64,000 bases of DNA from Streptomyces sp. SPB162. GTDB taxonomy: Bacteria > Actinomycetota > Actinomycetes > Streptomycetales > Streptomycetaceae. Location of the stretch: positions 496,001-560,000 of the forward strand of contig NZ_JAQFII010000001.1 in the NCBI RefSeq assembly GCF_029504575.1. The letters run 5' to 3'. The position numbers and the translations under genes were made by a program. Shown here in pieces: positions 34,060 through 43,226 of this stretch. The stretch's first letter is position 1. Every line of letters begins with the position of its first letter. The notes under the pieces are model-generated. The model saw nothing but the letters and a program-made list of their open reading frames with translations. It had not been told where the DNA came from and did not search any database.

Positions 34060-36444
34060 TCACCTCGGCCGGAATCCGATGACGCAGGTGTCGTCGTCCG
34101 TGTCGGAGTTGCTGTGGGTGAGCAGCCGGTCGAGGTCCTCCTCCAGGTCGCCGGTGGGCGGCCCGGCGTCGCGCAGCAGCTGCTCCAGGGACTGGTTGAC
34201 GGTCCGGTCCCGGCGCTCCAGCAGCCCGTCGGTGTAGAGCAGCAGGGTGTCGCCGGGCTCCAGGACGACCGTCTCCTCCGCGTACCGCGCCTGGGCGACG
34301 GCGCCGAGCAGGATGCCGGAGGGCAGCGGCAGCACCGTGGACCGCGCGCCGCGGACCAGTACCGGCGGCGGGTGCCCGGCACGGGCCCAGCGGACCACCC
34401 GGGTCGCCGGGTCGTACAGTCCGCAGATCACGGTGGCGGTGACGTGTTCGGTGAGCCGGTGGGCGACGGTGTTGAGCCAGCCCAGCAGCCGGCCGGGGCC
34501 GGCGCCGGTCACGGCCAGGCCGCGCAGGGCGTTGCGCAGCACGACCATGCCGGTGGCGGCGTCGATCCCGTGGCCCGCGATGTCACCGACCACCAGCAGC
34601 ACCTGCTGGTCCGGCAGCACGACGGCGTCGTACCAGTCGCCGCCGACCAGGTGCCCCTTCTCCGCCGGCCGGTAGCGGACCGCGACCTGCAACCCCGACA
34701 CGTCGATGGGGGCGGGGGCCGGCGGCATGATGGCGCGCTGCAGTTGCAGGGCGAGCAGGTCGCGTTCGTCGGCGCGCTGCTCGGAATCGGCGAGCCGGTC
34801 ACGGGTGGCCGCCAGCGCCACCTCCGTCCAGTGCTGCGAGGACACGTCCTGGTAGGCACCCTGCACGGTCATCGGGCCGCCCTCCCAGCCGGGCGCCGGT
34901 TCGGCGACCGCCCGGATGTAGCGGACGACTCCGTCGGGCCGCAGCAGGCGGAAGGCGGTCGAGGCGGGGCGGCGCCGGTGCAGCACCTCCCGCAGGAACC
35001 TGCCGATGACGTCGGCGTCGTCGGGGTGCGCGTGGTGCCGCAGTCGCTCCAGCGGGATCGGCGCGGAGTCCGGCGGCAGCCCGTACAGGTCGAACAGCTG
35101 GCTGTTCCAGATGACCTCGCCGATGGCCGGGGTCTCCTCGAAGCCGCCGATCCGGCCCAGCCGCTGGGTGTGCTCGACCAGGGCCGCCAGCCGTGTCGCG
35201 TCGTTGTGGGTGCGCCAGCTCACCAGCAGGGCGTCGCCGTACCGCCCGATGCCCAGCGCGGCGGTCACCAGCGGCACCGTGCTCTCGGCGGCGGCCGGCA
35301 GGACCATCCGCTCGGTACGGAACGGCTCGCCGGTGGTGTGGACCCGCAGCGCCCGCTCGTACAGGCCGCCCTCCGCGGCCGCGAGCGGGTAGGCCTCCAG
35401 CAGCGACCGCCCGGTGATGTCGGCGCGCGGGCGGCCGGCGAAGTCCGTGCAGTGCTGGTTGATGTACGTGATCCGGAAGTCGCCGACGCGGCCCTGGTCG
35501 TCCAGCAGCGGCCGCAGGACCAGCGCGCAGTCCAGGAGGCCTTCCGCGAGGGCGTCGAGCGGGGCGGCGCCGTCCGCCCGGACCGGTTCGGCGGAGGCGG
35601 CGGAGCCGATCCCCTCCAGCGTGTGCGCGCACAGTTCGGCGAGACCGGTCAGCTGGCGGTGGACGGCGCGCGACAGCGGCGCGCCCGGTTCCGGCCAGCA
35701 CACCTCCAGGACGCCGACCGCACGGCTGGTCCGTCGCGCGGGGATGAGCGCCCGGGCGCCGTCGCCGACGCCCGACAGGCCGATGGACACGGCCGACGAG
35801 GGCAGCGCGCCGTGCCACAGCGTCCGCCCCGAGATCAGCGTCTGCTGGGCCAGCGTCCCGACCCGGGGCGGCACGTAGCGCCAGCGGACGGCCTCGGCCG
35901 CGGGGAACCCCGCGCTGCCGGCGAGGGTGAGCGACCCGTCCTGGTCGGCCTGCCACACCGCGACGGCGGTGGCGCCCAGCGGCTCCAGGGCGTGCACCAG
36001 CAGTGACTGCGCGACCGCCTGTGCGTCGGTGCCGCTGAGCGCTCCGGCCTCCGCCATCCGCAGCCGGACGGACGTGGGGGGCTCGGTACGGCCGGCGCCT
36101 TCCTGCGGAGCCGGCACGGCTCGCGCCAAGGTGTCGTGCGCGGCTTCGTTGATGATGTCGGCAGCCAGCTCGGCGGCCGGCACCCCGGCGCGGGCGGCGA
36201 GTTCCTCCAGGTGCCGGGCGGCCCCGGCGGGTCCGTCCACACCGCGTTCGACCAGGATGCCCTTCGCCACGTCGAGCAGTCCCCGGGTGGCTGCCGCGTT
36301 CTCGTGCGCGTCGAGCTCGCGGCGCAGCCGTTCCACGACCGCCGCCAGCCGCTCCACACCGCGCCGACCCGTGCCGGTCTCCGCGAGCGGTCCGCGCAGC
36401 GGGGTCCGGTCCGCGTCCGGGGTGGTGGGGCCGGAATCGTTCAC
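34060..36444 (-). CDS. ANTAR-GAF-PAS-SpoIIE multidomain phosphatase
   Basis: 794 residues. Order: ANTAR-like helical domain (about 30-110; AKGILVERGVDG and the A-L spacing), GAF domain (about 130-290), two PAS-like domains (about 310-430 and 440-560), coiled linker, then a PP2C/SpoIIE phosphatase (about 590-794) with HLVGGDWYDAVVLPD, VGDIAGHGIDAA and DDDTCVIGFRPR, so all metal-binding acids are present. Start GTG 36444 follows GAAGGA nine bases away. ANTAR domains bind paired RNA hairpins; here one is joined to a phosphatase, a common Streptomyces fusion. Confidence 0.85.
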   Translation of the reverse strand: MNDSGPTTPDADRTPLRGPLAETGTGRRGVERLAAVVERLRRELDAHENAAATRGLLDVAKGILVERGVDGPAGAARHLEELAARAGVPAAELAADIINEAAHDTLARAVPAPQEGAGRTEPPTSVRLRMAEAGALSGTDAQAVAQSLLVHALEPLGATAVAVWQADQDGSLTLAGSAGFPAAEAVRWRYVPPRVGTLAQQTLISGRTLWHGALPSSAVSIGLSGVGDGARALIPARRTSRAVGVLEVCWPEPGAPLSRAVHRQLTGLAELCAHTLEGIGSAASAEPVRADGAAPLDALAEGLLDCALVLRPLLDDQGRVGDFRITYINQHCTDFAGRPRADITGRSLLEAYPLAAAEGGLYERALRVHTTGEPFRTERMVLPAAAESTVPLVTAALGIGRYGDALLVSWRTHNDATRLAALVEHTQRLGRIGGFEETPAIGEVIWNSQLFDLYGLPPDSAPIPLERLRHHAHPDDADVIGRFLREVLHRRRPASTAFRLLRPDGVVRYIRAVAEPAPGWEGGPMTVQGAYQDVSSQHWTEVALAATRDRLADSEQRADERDLLALQLQRAIMPPAPAPIDVSGLQVAVRYRPAEKGHLVGGDWYDAVVLPDQQVLLVVGDIAGHGIDAATGMVVLRNALRGLAVTGAGPGRLLGWLNTVAHRLTEHVTATVICGLYDPATRVVRWARAGHPPPVLVRGARSTVLPLPSGILLGAVAQARYAEETVVLEPGDTLLLYTDGLLERRDRTVNQSLEQLLRDAGPPTGDLEEDLDRLLTHSNSDTDDDTCVIGFRPR

Positions 36445-36983
36445 AGGCGGGGATCCTTCAGGTGGGGAGTACGGGCTCGGCCGGGCGGCTGCCGCCGGCC
36501 GGGTGACGCGTGGACGTCCGGGGGTGGCAGACGCGGGCGGACTACCGGAGCCGGCGCCGTATGCAGGACACCGGCGCGGCGGAGGCCGAACCCGCCGCGG
36601 GGACCTGCGGCCGGTCCGCGCGGCCGCGCGGGCCGCCGGGGCGGCCACGCCGCGGTCGCACCCGCGCTCCCGCATCCACGATGTCGCCCATGCCCGTCCT
36701 CATCCCGCCATCACGCCGTCACCGCATGTCGAGCGGGTCCCGAGGCACTTGTAACTTCATTGCCGCATGACAAATGTCGCCGTGCACTGCGCAGGCTAGC
36801 CCAGCATCCCGTCTTCCCGCGCCACACGCCAGGACTTCGCCGGCGGACACCGGCCGGAGGTAGGGGTCAGCGGGGTGCGATCCTCCGCCGCAACGCGGGC
36901 AGACTCCTCATCAAGCACAATGGGGGTCTGAGGGCGGAAACCGCGGTGTGGTCGCGGACAGGGCCGCTGTCGATGGAGGCGTA
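36445..36983. other. Divergent intergenic region in the signalling block
   Basis: About 540 bases between the ANTAR phosphatase and the MEDS-kinase gene. Mostly GC-rich with several short open frames that lack ribosome sites. The only AT-rich patch is about 36740-36780 (TTGTAAC...CATGACAAATG) and may hold promoters in both directions. I see no gene or RNA structure I can support. Confidence 0.5.
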
Positions 36984-37940
36984 GTGAAGATGAGCCGGAT
37001 ACCGCAGGAGAGGACGCGCCGCGGCGGCTTCGCCCATCCCGCGCTCCTCTACCGCGATAGCGACGCCTACCTCGCCGGGACCGTGCCGTTCATCACCGAA
37101 GGCCTCGACCGGGGCGAGCCGGTCGCCGTCGCCGTTCCCGGTCCGAACCTGGCCCTGCTGGAGAAGGCGCTCGCCGACCGCGCCGGCGAGGTACGGCTGC
37201 TCGACATGACGCTGGCCGGCCGCAATCCGGGCCGGATCATCCCCGGCGTGCTGCGCGCCTTCGCCGACGCGCACCCCGGCCGTCGGGTGCGCATCATCGG
37301 CGAGCCGATCTGGCACGGGCGCTCGGCCACCGAGTACCCGGCCTGCGTCCAGCACGAGGCACTGATCAACCTCGCCTTCGCCGGCCGCGACGTGACGATC
37401 CTGTGCCCCTACGACGCCGAGCGGCTCGCCCCGGACGTCCTGGCCGACGCCGCCGCCACCCATCCCGTCCTGATCGACGAGGCCGGCAGCCTCCCCAGCC
37501 CGGAGTACGACCCCGCGCACACGGTCGCGAAGTGGAACCTGCCGCTGCCCGAGGCCCCGGAGGGCGCGCTGACGCTCGCCTTCGACGACGCGACCCTGAC
37601 CGCGCCCCGGCTCGCCGCGTCCCGGTACGCCGTCGGCGCCGGCCTGGAGCGGGGGCGGATCCCGGACGTGGAGCTGGCCGTCAACGAACTGGCCACCAAC
37701 ACCATCCTGCACGGCGGCGGCTCCGGCACCCTGCGGCTGTGGACCGAGGACGGTCACTTCGTGTGCGAGCTGCGCGACAGCGGACACCTCACGGACCCGC
37801 TCGTCGGCCGCGTCCCCGTCGTGCGCGCCACCCCCGGTGGCCGCGGCATGCTGCTCGTCAACCACCTCGCCGACCTGGTGCGGATGCACACGACGACGGC
37901 CGGCACGACGCTGCGCGTGTACTTCGCCCTCGCCGCGTAG
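36984..37940 (+). CDS. MEDS-domain sensor with RsbW-like HATPase
   Basis: 318 residues from GTG 36984 (ATG 36990 also possible; GGAGG lies just before both). The N-terminal MEDS/DcmR-type sensor domain (about 15-170) has HPALLYRDSDAYLAGTVPFI and IIGEPIWHGRSATEYPACVQHEALIN. The C-terminal GHKL ATPase (about 190-318) has ELAVNELATNTILHGG (N box) and GGRGMLLVNHLADLVRM (G box). The architecture is that of RsbA-type anti-sigma regulators. It lies next to a SigB/F-family sigma factor gene, which could be its target. A perfect terminator follows. Confidence 0.84.
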   Translation: MKMSRIPQERTRRGGFAHPALLYRDSDAYLAGTVPFITEGLDRGEPVAVAVPGPNLALLEKALADRAGEVRLLDMTLAGRNPGRIIPGVLRAFADAHPGRRVRIIGEPIWHGRSATEYPACVQHEALINLAFAGRDVTILCPYDAERLAPDVLADAAATHPVLIDEAGSLPSPEYDPAHTVAKWNLPLPEAPEGALTLAFDDATLTAPRLAASRYAVGAGLERGRIPDVELAVNELATNTILHGGGSGTLRLWTEDGHFVCELRDSGHLTDPLVGRVPVVRATPGGRGMLLVNHLADLVRMHTTTAGTTLRVYFALAA

Positions 37941-37963
37941 CGACCGTCCGCCCGTCCCGTGAC

Positions 37964-38011
37964 GGACAACGCCGGTGGGGCCGCTCGCGAGCGGCCCCAC
38001 CGGCGTTGTCC
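37964..38011. terminator. 48-bp perfect palindrome
   Basis: A 24+24 base perfect inverted repeat between the convergent MEDS-ATPase and sigma factor genes, 23 bases after the first stop and 41 before the second. Likely bidirectional terminator. Confidence 0.8.
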
Positions 38012-38052
38012 ACGCGTGCCTCCGCGCCGCTACGCGTGCGCGGCGCCCGGGA

Positions 38053-38928
38053 TCACTCCTGGACCAGCAGCTGCGCGCGCAGCCGCGTCAGGGTTCGGTT
38101 GAGCAGTCTCGACACGTGCATCTGGGAGATGCCCAGCTCCGCGCCGATCTCCGCCTGGGTCATCTCGGCGCCGAACCGCATGTTCAGGATGCGGCGGTCG
38201 CGGGGAGCGAGCTGGGCCATCAGCGGCTTGAGGGTCTGCAGGTTCTCCACGGACTCCAGCGCGGGGTCGAGGTCCCCGAGCCGGTCGGCCAGCACGCCTT
38301 CGCCGCCGCCCTCGTCCTCACCCGCGGGGATGTCGATGGACCCGGCGACGTAGCCGTTGCTGGCCAGCTGGCCCTCGATGACCTCGGCGGGAGTGAGGTC
38401 GAGCAGCGCGGCCAGCTCGTCGGTGGTGGGCGCGCGGTCCAGCCGGGTAGCCAGCTCCTCGGTGGCCTTGGCGAGCTCCAGGCGCAGTTCCTGCAGCCGC
38501 CGCGGCACGTGCACGGCCCAGCTGGTGTCGCGGAAGAAGCGCTTGATCTCGCCGGTGATGTACGGAATGGCGAACGTGGTGAACTCGACCTCGCGCGAGA
38601 GGTCGAACCGGTCGATCGCCTTGATCAGACCGATCGTCCCGACCTGCACGATGTCCTCGCGCGGCTCGGACCGGTTGCGGAACCGTCCGGCGGCGAAGTT
38701 CACCAGCGAGATGTTCAGCTCGATGAGGGTGTTGCGGGCGTACTGGTACTCGCGGGTGCCCTCCTCAAGCGTCCGCAGCCGGTCGAAGAACAGCTTCGAC
38801 AGCTCCCGGGCGTCCTTGGGCGCGAGCTTGCCCGGGCACTCGACGCGCGGCAGCTCCGCGGCGTCCGCGTCCGTCTCCGGGAACCGCACCGCGGTCGGGG
38901 AAGTCCTCGTCGCTACCGAGCCCGCCAT
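38053..38928 (-). CDS. SigB/SigF/SigG-family alternative sigma factor
   Basis: 291 residues. Region 2 contains RNTLIELNISLVNFAAGRF and DIVQVGTIGLIKAIDRFDL (core RNA polymerase and -10 contacts), then FTTFAIPYITGEIKRFFRD. Region 3 follows VPRRLQELRLEL. Region 4 has LAPRDRRILNMRFGAEMTQAEIGAELGISQMHVSRLL (-35 HTH). Start at MAGSVATRTSP with GAGGAGGG six bases upstream. Expected to be held by an anti-sigma factor and released by partner switching. Neighbouring phosphatases and the MEDS-ATPase fit such a system. Confidence 0.88.
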   Translation of the reverse strand: MAGSVATRTSPTAVRFPETDADAAELPRVECPGKLAPKDARELSKLFFDRLRTLEEGTREYQYARNTLIELNISLVNFAAGRFRNRSEPREDIVQVGTIGLIKAIDRFDLSREVEFTTFAIPYITGEIKRFFRDTSWAVHVPRRLQELRLELAKATEELATRLDRAPTTDELAALLDLTPAEVIEGQLASNGYVAGSIDIPAGEDEGGGEGVLADRLGDLDPALESVENLQTLKPLMAQLAPRDRRILNMRFGAEMTQAEIGAELGISQMHVSRLLNRTLTRLRAQLLVQE

Positions 38929-39013
38929 GTCGCCCTCCTCAGGATGTCCACCTCGTCGAGGCGACGTATACCCGTGCCTCCGGGGCACACACGTGGCAGT
39001 TTTCCACGAATTC

Positions 39014-39850
39014 TCAGGCGTTCAGGACACCGGTGCCGAGCAGCGAGAACAGCAGGATCGCGACGATGATGCGGTAGACCACGAAGACGTTGAACGAGTG
39101 CTTGGCGACGAATTTCAGCAGCCAGGCGATCGAGGCGTAGGCGACCACGAACGACACCAGTGTGCCGACGGCGAGGGAGATCACGTCGACGCCGCCGCCG
39201 GTGGCGTCCTTGAGCTCGTAGAGTCCGGCCCCGGTCAGTGCGGGGATGGACAGGAAGAAGGAGAGCCGCGTCGCGGCCAGCCGGTCCAGGTCACGGATCA
39301 GGCCGGTGGAGATCGTGGCGCCGGAACGGGAGAAGCCGGGGAAGAGCAGCGCGAGGATCTGGGAGGAGCCGACGATCATGGCGTCCTTGAGGGTGATCTC
39401 GTCCTCACCGCGCTTGAACCTGGCCATCTGCTCGGCCACCCACATCACGACGCTGCCGCCGATGAGCGAGCCGGCCACCACCCACAGCGAGGCGAGCGGG
39501 CCGTCGATGAGCGGCTTGGCGAGGAGGCCGACGACGACGATCGGGATGGTGGCGTAGATGACCCACCAGGCGAACTTGTAGTCGTGGCTGTCGCGTTCGG
39601 CCTTGTTGGCGATACCGCGTCCCCAGGCGCTCGCGAACCGCACGATGTCGCGGAAGAAGTAGACCAGGACGGCGGCGATGGCCCCGACCTGGATCACCGC
39701 GGTGAAGCCGACCACCGCTTTGTCGTCCACCGGGATGCCCATCAGTCCCTCGGTGATCTTGAGGTGGCCGGTGGAGGACACCGGGAGGAATTCGGTGAGC
39801 CCTTCCACCACTCCGAGAATGGCGGCTTGGCCGACGCCGATGGCGCTCAT
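39014..39850 (-). CDS. uppP: Undecaprenyl-diphosphatase
   Basis: 278-residue polytopic membrane enzyme (BacA/UppP) that dephosphorylates C55-PP to C55-P for wall synthesis; overexpression gives bacitracin resistance in other bacteria. The two signatures are present: EGLTEFLPVSSTGHL near residue 16 and LFPGFSRSGATI near residue 170. About eight hydrophobic helices. It has an unusual 16-bp hairpin/operator upstream. Confidence 0.93.
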   Translation of the reverse strand: MSAIGVGQAAILGVVEGLTEFLPVSSTGHLKITEGLMGIPVDDKAVVGFTAVIQVGAIAAVLVYFFRDIVRFASAWGRGIANKAERDSHDYKFAWWVIYATIPIVVVGLLAKPLIDGPLASLWVVAGSLIGGSVVMWVAEQMARFKRGEDEITLKDAMIVGSSQILALLFPGFSRSGATISTGLIRDLDRLAATRLSFFLSIPALTGAGLYELKDATGGGVDVISLAVGTLVSFVVAYASIAWLLKFVAKHSFNVFVVYRIIVAILLFSLLGTGVLNA

Positions 39851-39922
39851 TGGTCCCGTCCCTGGAAATCGCGTCGAATGACCGGCTTGGCGGCGCCGTC
39901 GTCAAAGGGGTCCCTCGCGGGC

Positions 39923-39958
39923 GCACCCGACGTCTACAGAATTGTAGACGTCGGGTGC
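39923..39958. promoter_or_regulatory. Perfect 16-bp inverted repeat upstream of uppP
   Basis: GCACCCGACGTCTACA and its complement, separated by GAAT, lie 73-108 bases before the uppP start. The inner 18 bases (GTCTACAGAATTGTAGAC) resemble BlaI/CopY-type operators that share TACA...TGTA half sites, though the spacing is four bases, not two. Could be an operator or a 5' UTR hairpin. Confidence 0.55.
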
Positions 39959-40130
39959 GACTGTAGAGGACGGCCTGCCGACCGCGCAGGCCGGGACCAG
40001 GGTAGCGAGGGCGCTCTGTGATCGAAAAGTCGTCCTCACCCGCCCACCGGTGGGCCCGCGTTCGCGTCCGCGCCCGTGAGACCCGCATGCCCCCTACCCC
40101 GCGGCCCGATACGGGAGCAGCATCGACAGT

Positions 40131-40331
40131 GTGGTGGTGTCAGTGGACCTGGCAGCCTGTGACGAGTGCGGCCGTACCGATCGGACGGTCCGCGACCTCG
40201 GCCTGCGCGCACCCCTGGCCCTGTGCGACGCCTGCTTCCGCACGTTGCTGGAAGTGCGGGTGAACCGCCAGCCGCTGCCGCTCTCCCGGGTCCTGGACGA
40301 TGTGCGACGGTCCACCTCTGGGCACGGGTGA
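40131..40331 (+). CDS. Small zinc-ribbon-like protein (tentative)
   Basis: 66 codons with two C-x2-C pairs (CDECG and CDACF, 20 residues apart), the pattern of a small zinc ribbon. The GTG start has no convincing ribosome site. The last nine codons (VRRSTSGHG) lie in the first unit of the 66-bp tandem repeat, so the original C-terminus may have been changed. Function unknown. Confidence 0.4.
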   Translation: MVVSVDLAACDECGRTDRTVRDLGLRAPLALCDACFRTLLEVRVNRQPLPLSRVLDDVRRSTSGHG

Positions 40332-40438
40332 TCGGGGCCTTCGGACGGGGCCACGGGGCGGAGGCCCGCCGTACGGTCCACCTCTGGGCACGGGTGATCG
40401 GGGCCGTCGGCCGGAGCCACGGGGCGGAGGCCCGCCGT
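40307..40438 (+). repeat. 66-bp tandem duplication
   Basis: Two adjacent 66-bp units (40307-40372 and 40373-40438) differ at three positions. 66 is a multiple of three, so the repeat keeps frame. It overlaps the end of the zinc-ribbon ORF and sits 20 bases before the YchJ-like gene, so it may alter that gene's upstream region. Confidence 0.85.
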
Positions 40439-40458
40439 CGGGCCGTCACAATGAGGGC

Positions 40459-40878
40459 GTGACACGGAACAGCGCACGCTCATCGGTGACGGCCCGGCCC
40501 ACCGCGCCCTGCCCCTGCGGGCTGGACGCGTCCTACCGCGACTGCTGCGGCAGGCTCCACAGCGGCGAGGCCGCCGCGCCCACCGCGGAACGGCTGATGC
40601 GCTCGCGCTTCAGCGCGTTCGCCGTCCGCGACGCCGCGTACCTGCTCAGGACGTGGCACTCCACCACCCGGCCGCCCGGCATCGAGTTCGAGCCGGAGCA
40701 GCGGTGGACCGGGCTGGAGATCGTCGGGACGACGGGCGGCAGCGCCTTCCACACCGAGGGCACGGTGGAGTTCCGGGCCCACTACTCCCTGCACGGCCGC
40801 ACGGACTCGCAGCACGAGCTGAGCCGCTTCGTCCGCGAGGACGCGCTCTGGGTCTACCTGGGCGAGGCGGGGGCGTAG
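40459..40878 (+). CDS. YchJ family protein
   Basis: 139 residues. PCPCGLDASYRDCCGRLHSGE is the SEC-C-like zinc motif, followed by RLMRSRFSAFAVRDAAYLLRTWH, the YchJ signature, and a C-terminal half (EFRAHY, HELSRFVRED) with an NTF2/SnoaL-like fold. Function unknown; YchJ proteins are cytoplasmic. The GTG start at 40459 is chosen on frame and N-terminus; GAGGG is close to it. Convergent with the DNA ligase gene, two bases apart. Confidence 0.82.
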   Translation: MTRNSARSSVTARPTAPCPCGLDASYRDCCGRLHSGEAAAPTAERLMRSRFSAFAVRDAAYLLRTWHSTTRPPGIEFEPEQRWTGLEIVGTTGGSAFHTEGTVEFRAHYSLHGRTDSQHELSRFVREDALWVYLGEAGA

Positions 40879-40880
40879 CT

Positions 40881-42965
40881 TCAGGACGGTATGAGGTCGC
40901 CGAGCAGCTCGGCGAACTCCTCCGGGGTGATCACCCGGATCCCGAGCTCCTCCGCCTTCGCCCTCTTGGAACCCGCCTTCTCCCCCGCGACCAGCAGGCT
41001 GGTCCTCTTCGACACACTCGACGACGCCCTGCCGCCCGCACTCTCGATCAGCTCGTTCATCGCCGTTCGGGACAGCTCCGCCAGCGCGCCGGTCATGCTG
41101 CCGGTGACCACGACCGCCAGGTCCGCCAGCGGTCCGGCCGGACCATCCGCCGGTGACTCCGCCGCACCGTCGTCGTCGCCCGGCATCCGCGCGGGCACCC
41201 CCGGCTCGGTCATGTTCACCCCGGCGGCCGTCAACTTGTCGATGAGGGGAGCCAGTTCCGCGATCTGGGCGACCACGACCCGCGCCTTCTCGGCGCCGAT
41301 ACCGGCGACGCCCTCCAGGGCGGCGGCGTCCGCCGCGCGGATGGCCTCCATCGTGCCGAAGTGCCGGGCGATCCGCCGGGAGATGCTGCGGCCGGTGCCC
41401 AGGACGCCCAGCGCGCAGAACACCCGGTTCAACGGCCGGTCCTTGGCGGCGGCGATCGTCGCCAGCAGTTTGTCCGCGCTCACCTCTCCCATGCGGTCCA
41501 GCGCCAGCAACTGCCCGCGGTCGAGGGTGAAGACATCGGCGAAGTCGGCGACCTGGCCGGACGCCACCAATTGGGTGACGAGTTGCTGCCCCATCCCGTC
41601 GATGTCCAGGCAGTCACGCGCCACCGCGTAGCGGATCGAGGCGAGCTGCCCGCACTCCCGGCCGCGCACACAGCGCCAGCGCTCCTGGCCCATGTCGATG
41701 TCGGACGCGCAGCGGGGGCACTCGATGGGGAAGTCGATCGCGGTCTCCTGCCCGGTGCGGAGCTGGACCACCGGCGCCTCGATGCGCGGGATGATGTCGC
41801 CGGCCTTGTAGACGGTGACCCGGTCACCGATGCGCAGGTCCCGGCGGGTGATGTCGGCCGGGTTGTGCAGCGTCGCGTAGGTGACGGTGCTGCCGTCGAT
41901 CTCGACGGGTTCGAGCACGGCGCGGGGCGCTATCACGCCGGTCCTGCCGACGTTCCACTCCACGGCGAGCAGCCGGGTGACGCGCTCCACGGCGGGCAGC
42001 TTGTAGGCGATCGCCCACCGCGGGGCCCGGGAGCTGAATCCGGCCTTCTCCTGGTCGGCCGGATCGTCCGCCTTGATCACCACTCCGTCGATGCCGAACG
42101 GCAGCGCGGCCCGCAGCGCCGCGATCTCCTCGACGCGGTTGTGGACCTCGTCGATCGAGGTGAAGGTGCGCAGCCCCACCGGTGTGGCCGAAGTGGTCCG
42201 CACGCCCGCCGCGGCGACGACCTCCATGACGCGGCTGTGGGGCAGCGCCGCGAGTTCGGCCGAGCCGCCTTCCAACGGAAGCCCCGAGTAGGCCCAGAAC
42301 GTCATCTCGATGACGTACGGCCGCTCCTTCGCCCGCAGGGTGCCGGCCGCCCCGTTGCGGGGGTTGGCGAACGGGGTGGCGCCGAACTCGGCGCGGGTGC
42401 GGTTGGCCTGCTCGAACTGCTCGGTGGTGAGCAGCACTTCGCCGCGGACCTCGAACGTCACCGGAGTGTCGAGCGCCTTCGGCAGTCCGACGATCGTCCC
42501 GATGGCGTGGGACACGTCCTCCCCGTGACTGCCGTCGCCGCGGGTGACCAACTGCTCCAGCCGGCCATCCCGGTAGCGCGCGGCCACGGCGACCCCGTCC
42601 AGCTTCGGTTCGACGGCGTAGCCGCTCGTCACCGGTCCGCCCAGTCGTTTGGCCAGCGAATCCGCCCAGGCCGACAGCTCGACACCGTCGAAGACGTTGT
42701 CCAGCGACATCATCCGCGCCGAATGCTCCACCTCACCGGCCGGCACCGCGCCGCCCGCGACCTTCCCGGTCGGCGACGCCGGTGCGACCTCGGCCGGGTG
42801 CTCGGCCTCGTAGGCCGCGATGCCCCGTGTCAACCGGTCGTACGTGGCGTCGTCGAGGCGGGAGTCCCCGCCGCTGTAGTAGGCGGCGGACGCTTCGGTG
42901 GCCGCGGTGACGGCCCGCGCGTACGACTCGGCGTCGGCCGGCTCGGCCGTGATGATCTCGGTCAT
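40881..42965 (-). CDS. NAD-dependent DNA ligase, divergent paralogue (LigA2-type)
   Basis: 694 residues with all LigA domains: Ia region ([19 protein letters not shown]), adenylation domain with catalytic lysine K121 in [11 protein letters not shown] fold, Cys4 zinc finger (CPRCAS...CVRGRECG), HhH repeats ([13 protein letters not shown]) and C-terminal BRCT. The N-terminus differs from ordinary LigA proteins, and LigA is usually longer in Streptomyces, so this looks like the second ligase some species carry, not the essential housekeeping enzyme. Start [10 protein letters not shown] chosen by conserved length. Second-copy status is inferred; the main ligA is outside the window. Confidence 0.85.
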   Translation of the reverse strand: MTEIITAEPADAESYARAVTAATEASAAYYSGGDSRLDDATYDRLTRGIAAYEAEHPAEVAPASPTGKVAGGAVPAGEVEHSARMMSLDNVFDGVELSAWADSLAKRLGGPVTSGYAVEPKLDGVAVAARYRDGRLEQLVTRGDGSHGEDVSHAIGTIVGLPKALDTPVTFEVRGEVLLTTEQFEQANRTRAEFGATPFANPRNGAAGTLRAKERPYVIEMTFWAYSGLPLEGGSAELAALPHSRVMEVVAAAGVRTTSATPVGLRTFTSIDEVHNRVEEIAALRAALPFGIDGVVIKADDPADQEKAGFSSRAPRWAIAYKLPAVERVTRLLAVEWNVGRTGVIAPRAVLEPVEIDGSTVTYATLHNPADITRRDLRIGDRVTVYKAGDIIPRIEAPVVQLRTGQETAIDFPIECPRCASDIDMGQERWRCVRGRECGQLASIRYAVARDCLDIDGMGQQLVTQLVASGQVADFADVFTLDRGQLLALDRMGEVSADKLLATIAAAKDRPLNRVFCALGVLGTGRSISRRIARHFGTMEAIRAADAAALEGVAGIGAEKARVVVAQIAELAPLIDKLTAAGVNMTEPGVPARMPGDDDGAAESPADGPAGPLADLAVVVTGSMTGALAELSRTAMNELIESAGGRASSSVSKRTSLLVAGEKAGSKRAKAEELGIRVITPEEFAELLGDLIPS

Positions 42966-43025
42966 GAGTACATCGTGCCGCCCGCCACTGACAACGCGCC
43001 GTGCGGGCGTGGCAGAGTGGTCGAC

Positions 43026-43223
43026 ATGAGCTCCACGCACCCCGCGGAAGGCGCGGCACCGGCGGTTCGGGACGGCTCCGCCCCACCCGCCGGCGCCGTG
43101 ACCGGTCCTGAGGGCGGCGAGTCCGCCTGCTGGCTCGACCGCGTCTGCCCGCAGTGCGACGCGGTGGCCGACGGCCCCCCGCCGGCCCGCTGCCCACGGT
43201 GCGGCGCCGAGCTGCGCGGCTGA
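43026..43223 (+). CDS. Small C-terminal zinc-ribbon protein
   Basis: 65 codons. The C-terminal part has C-x2-C pairs in [24 protein letters not shown], a clear zinc ribbon; the N-terminal half is Pro/Ala-rich and probably disordered. No ribosome site of note. It is divergent from ligase LigA2 (60 bases apart) and convergent with hutD. It is similar in type to the small zinc-ribbon ORF at 40131. Confidence 0.45.
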   Translation: MSSTHPAEGAAPAVRDGSAPPAGAVTGPEGGESACWLDRVCPQCDAVADGPPPARCPRCGAELRG

Positions 43224-43226
43224 GCC

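Noticed and set aside
34114..36006. 630-codon plus-strand frame opposite the ANTAR phosphatase
   Set aside because: Antisense shadow with no start signal and no motifs.
40307..40438. Possible CRISPR array
   Set aside because: Only two 66-bp units, directly adjacent, without spacers.
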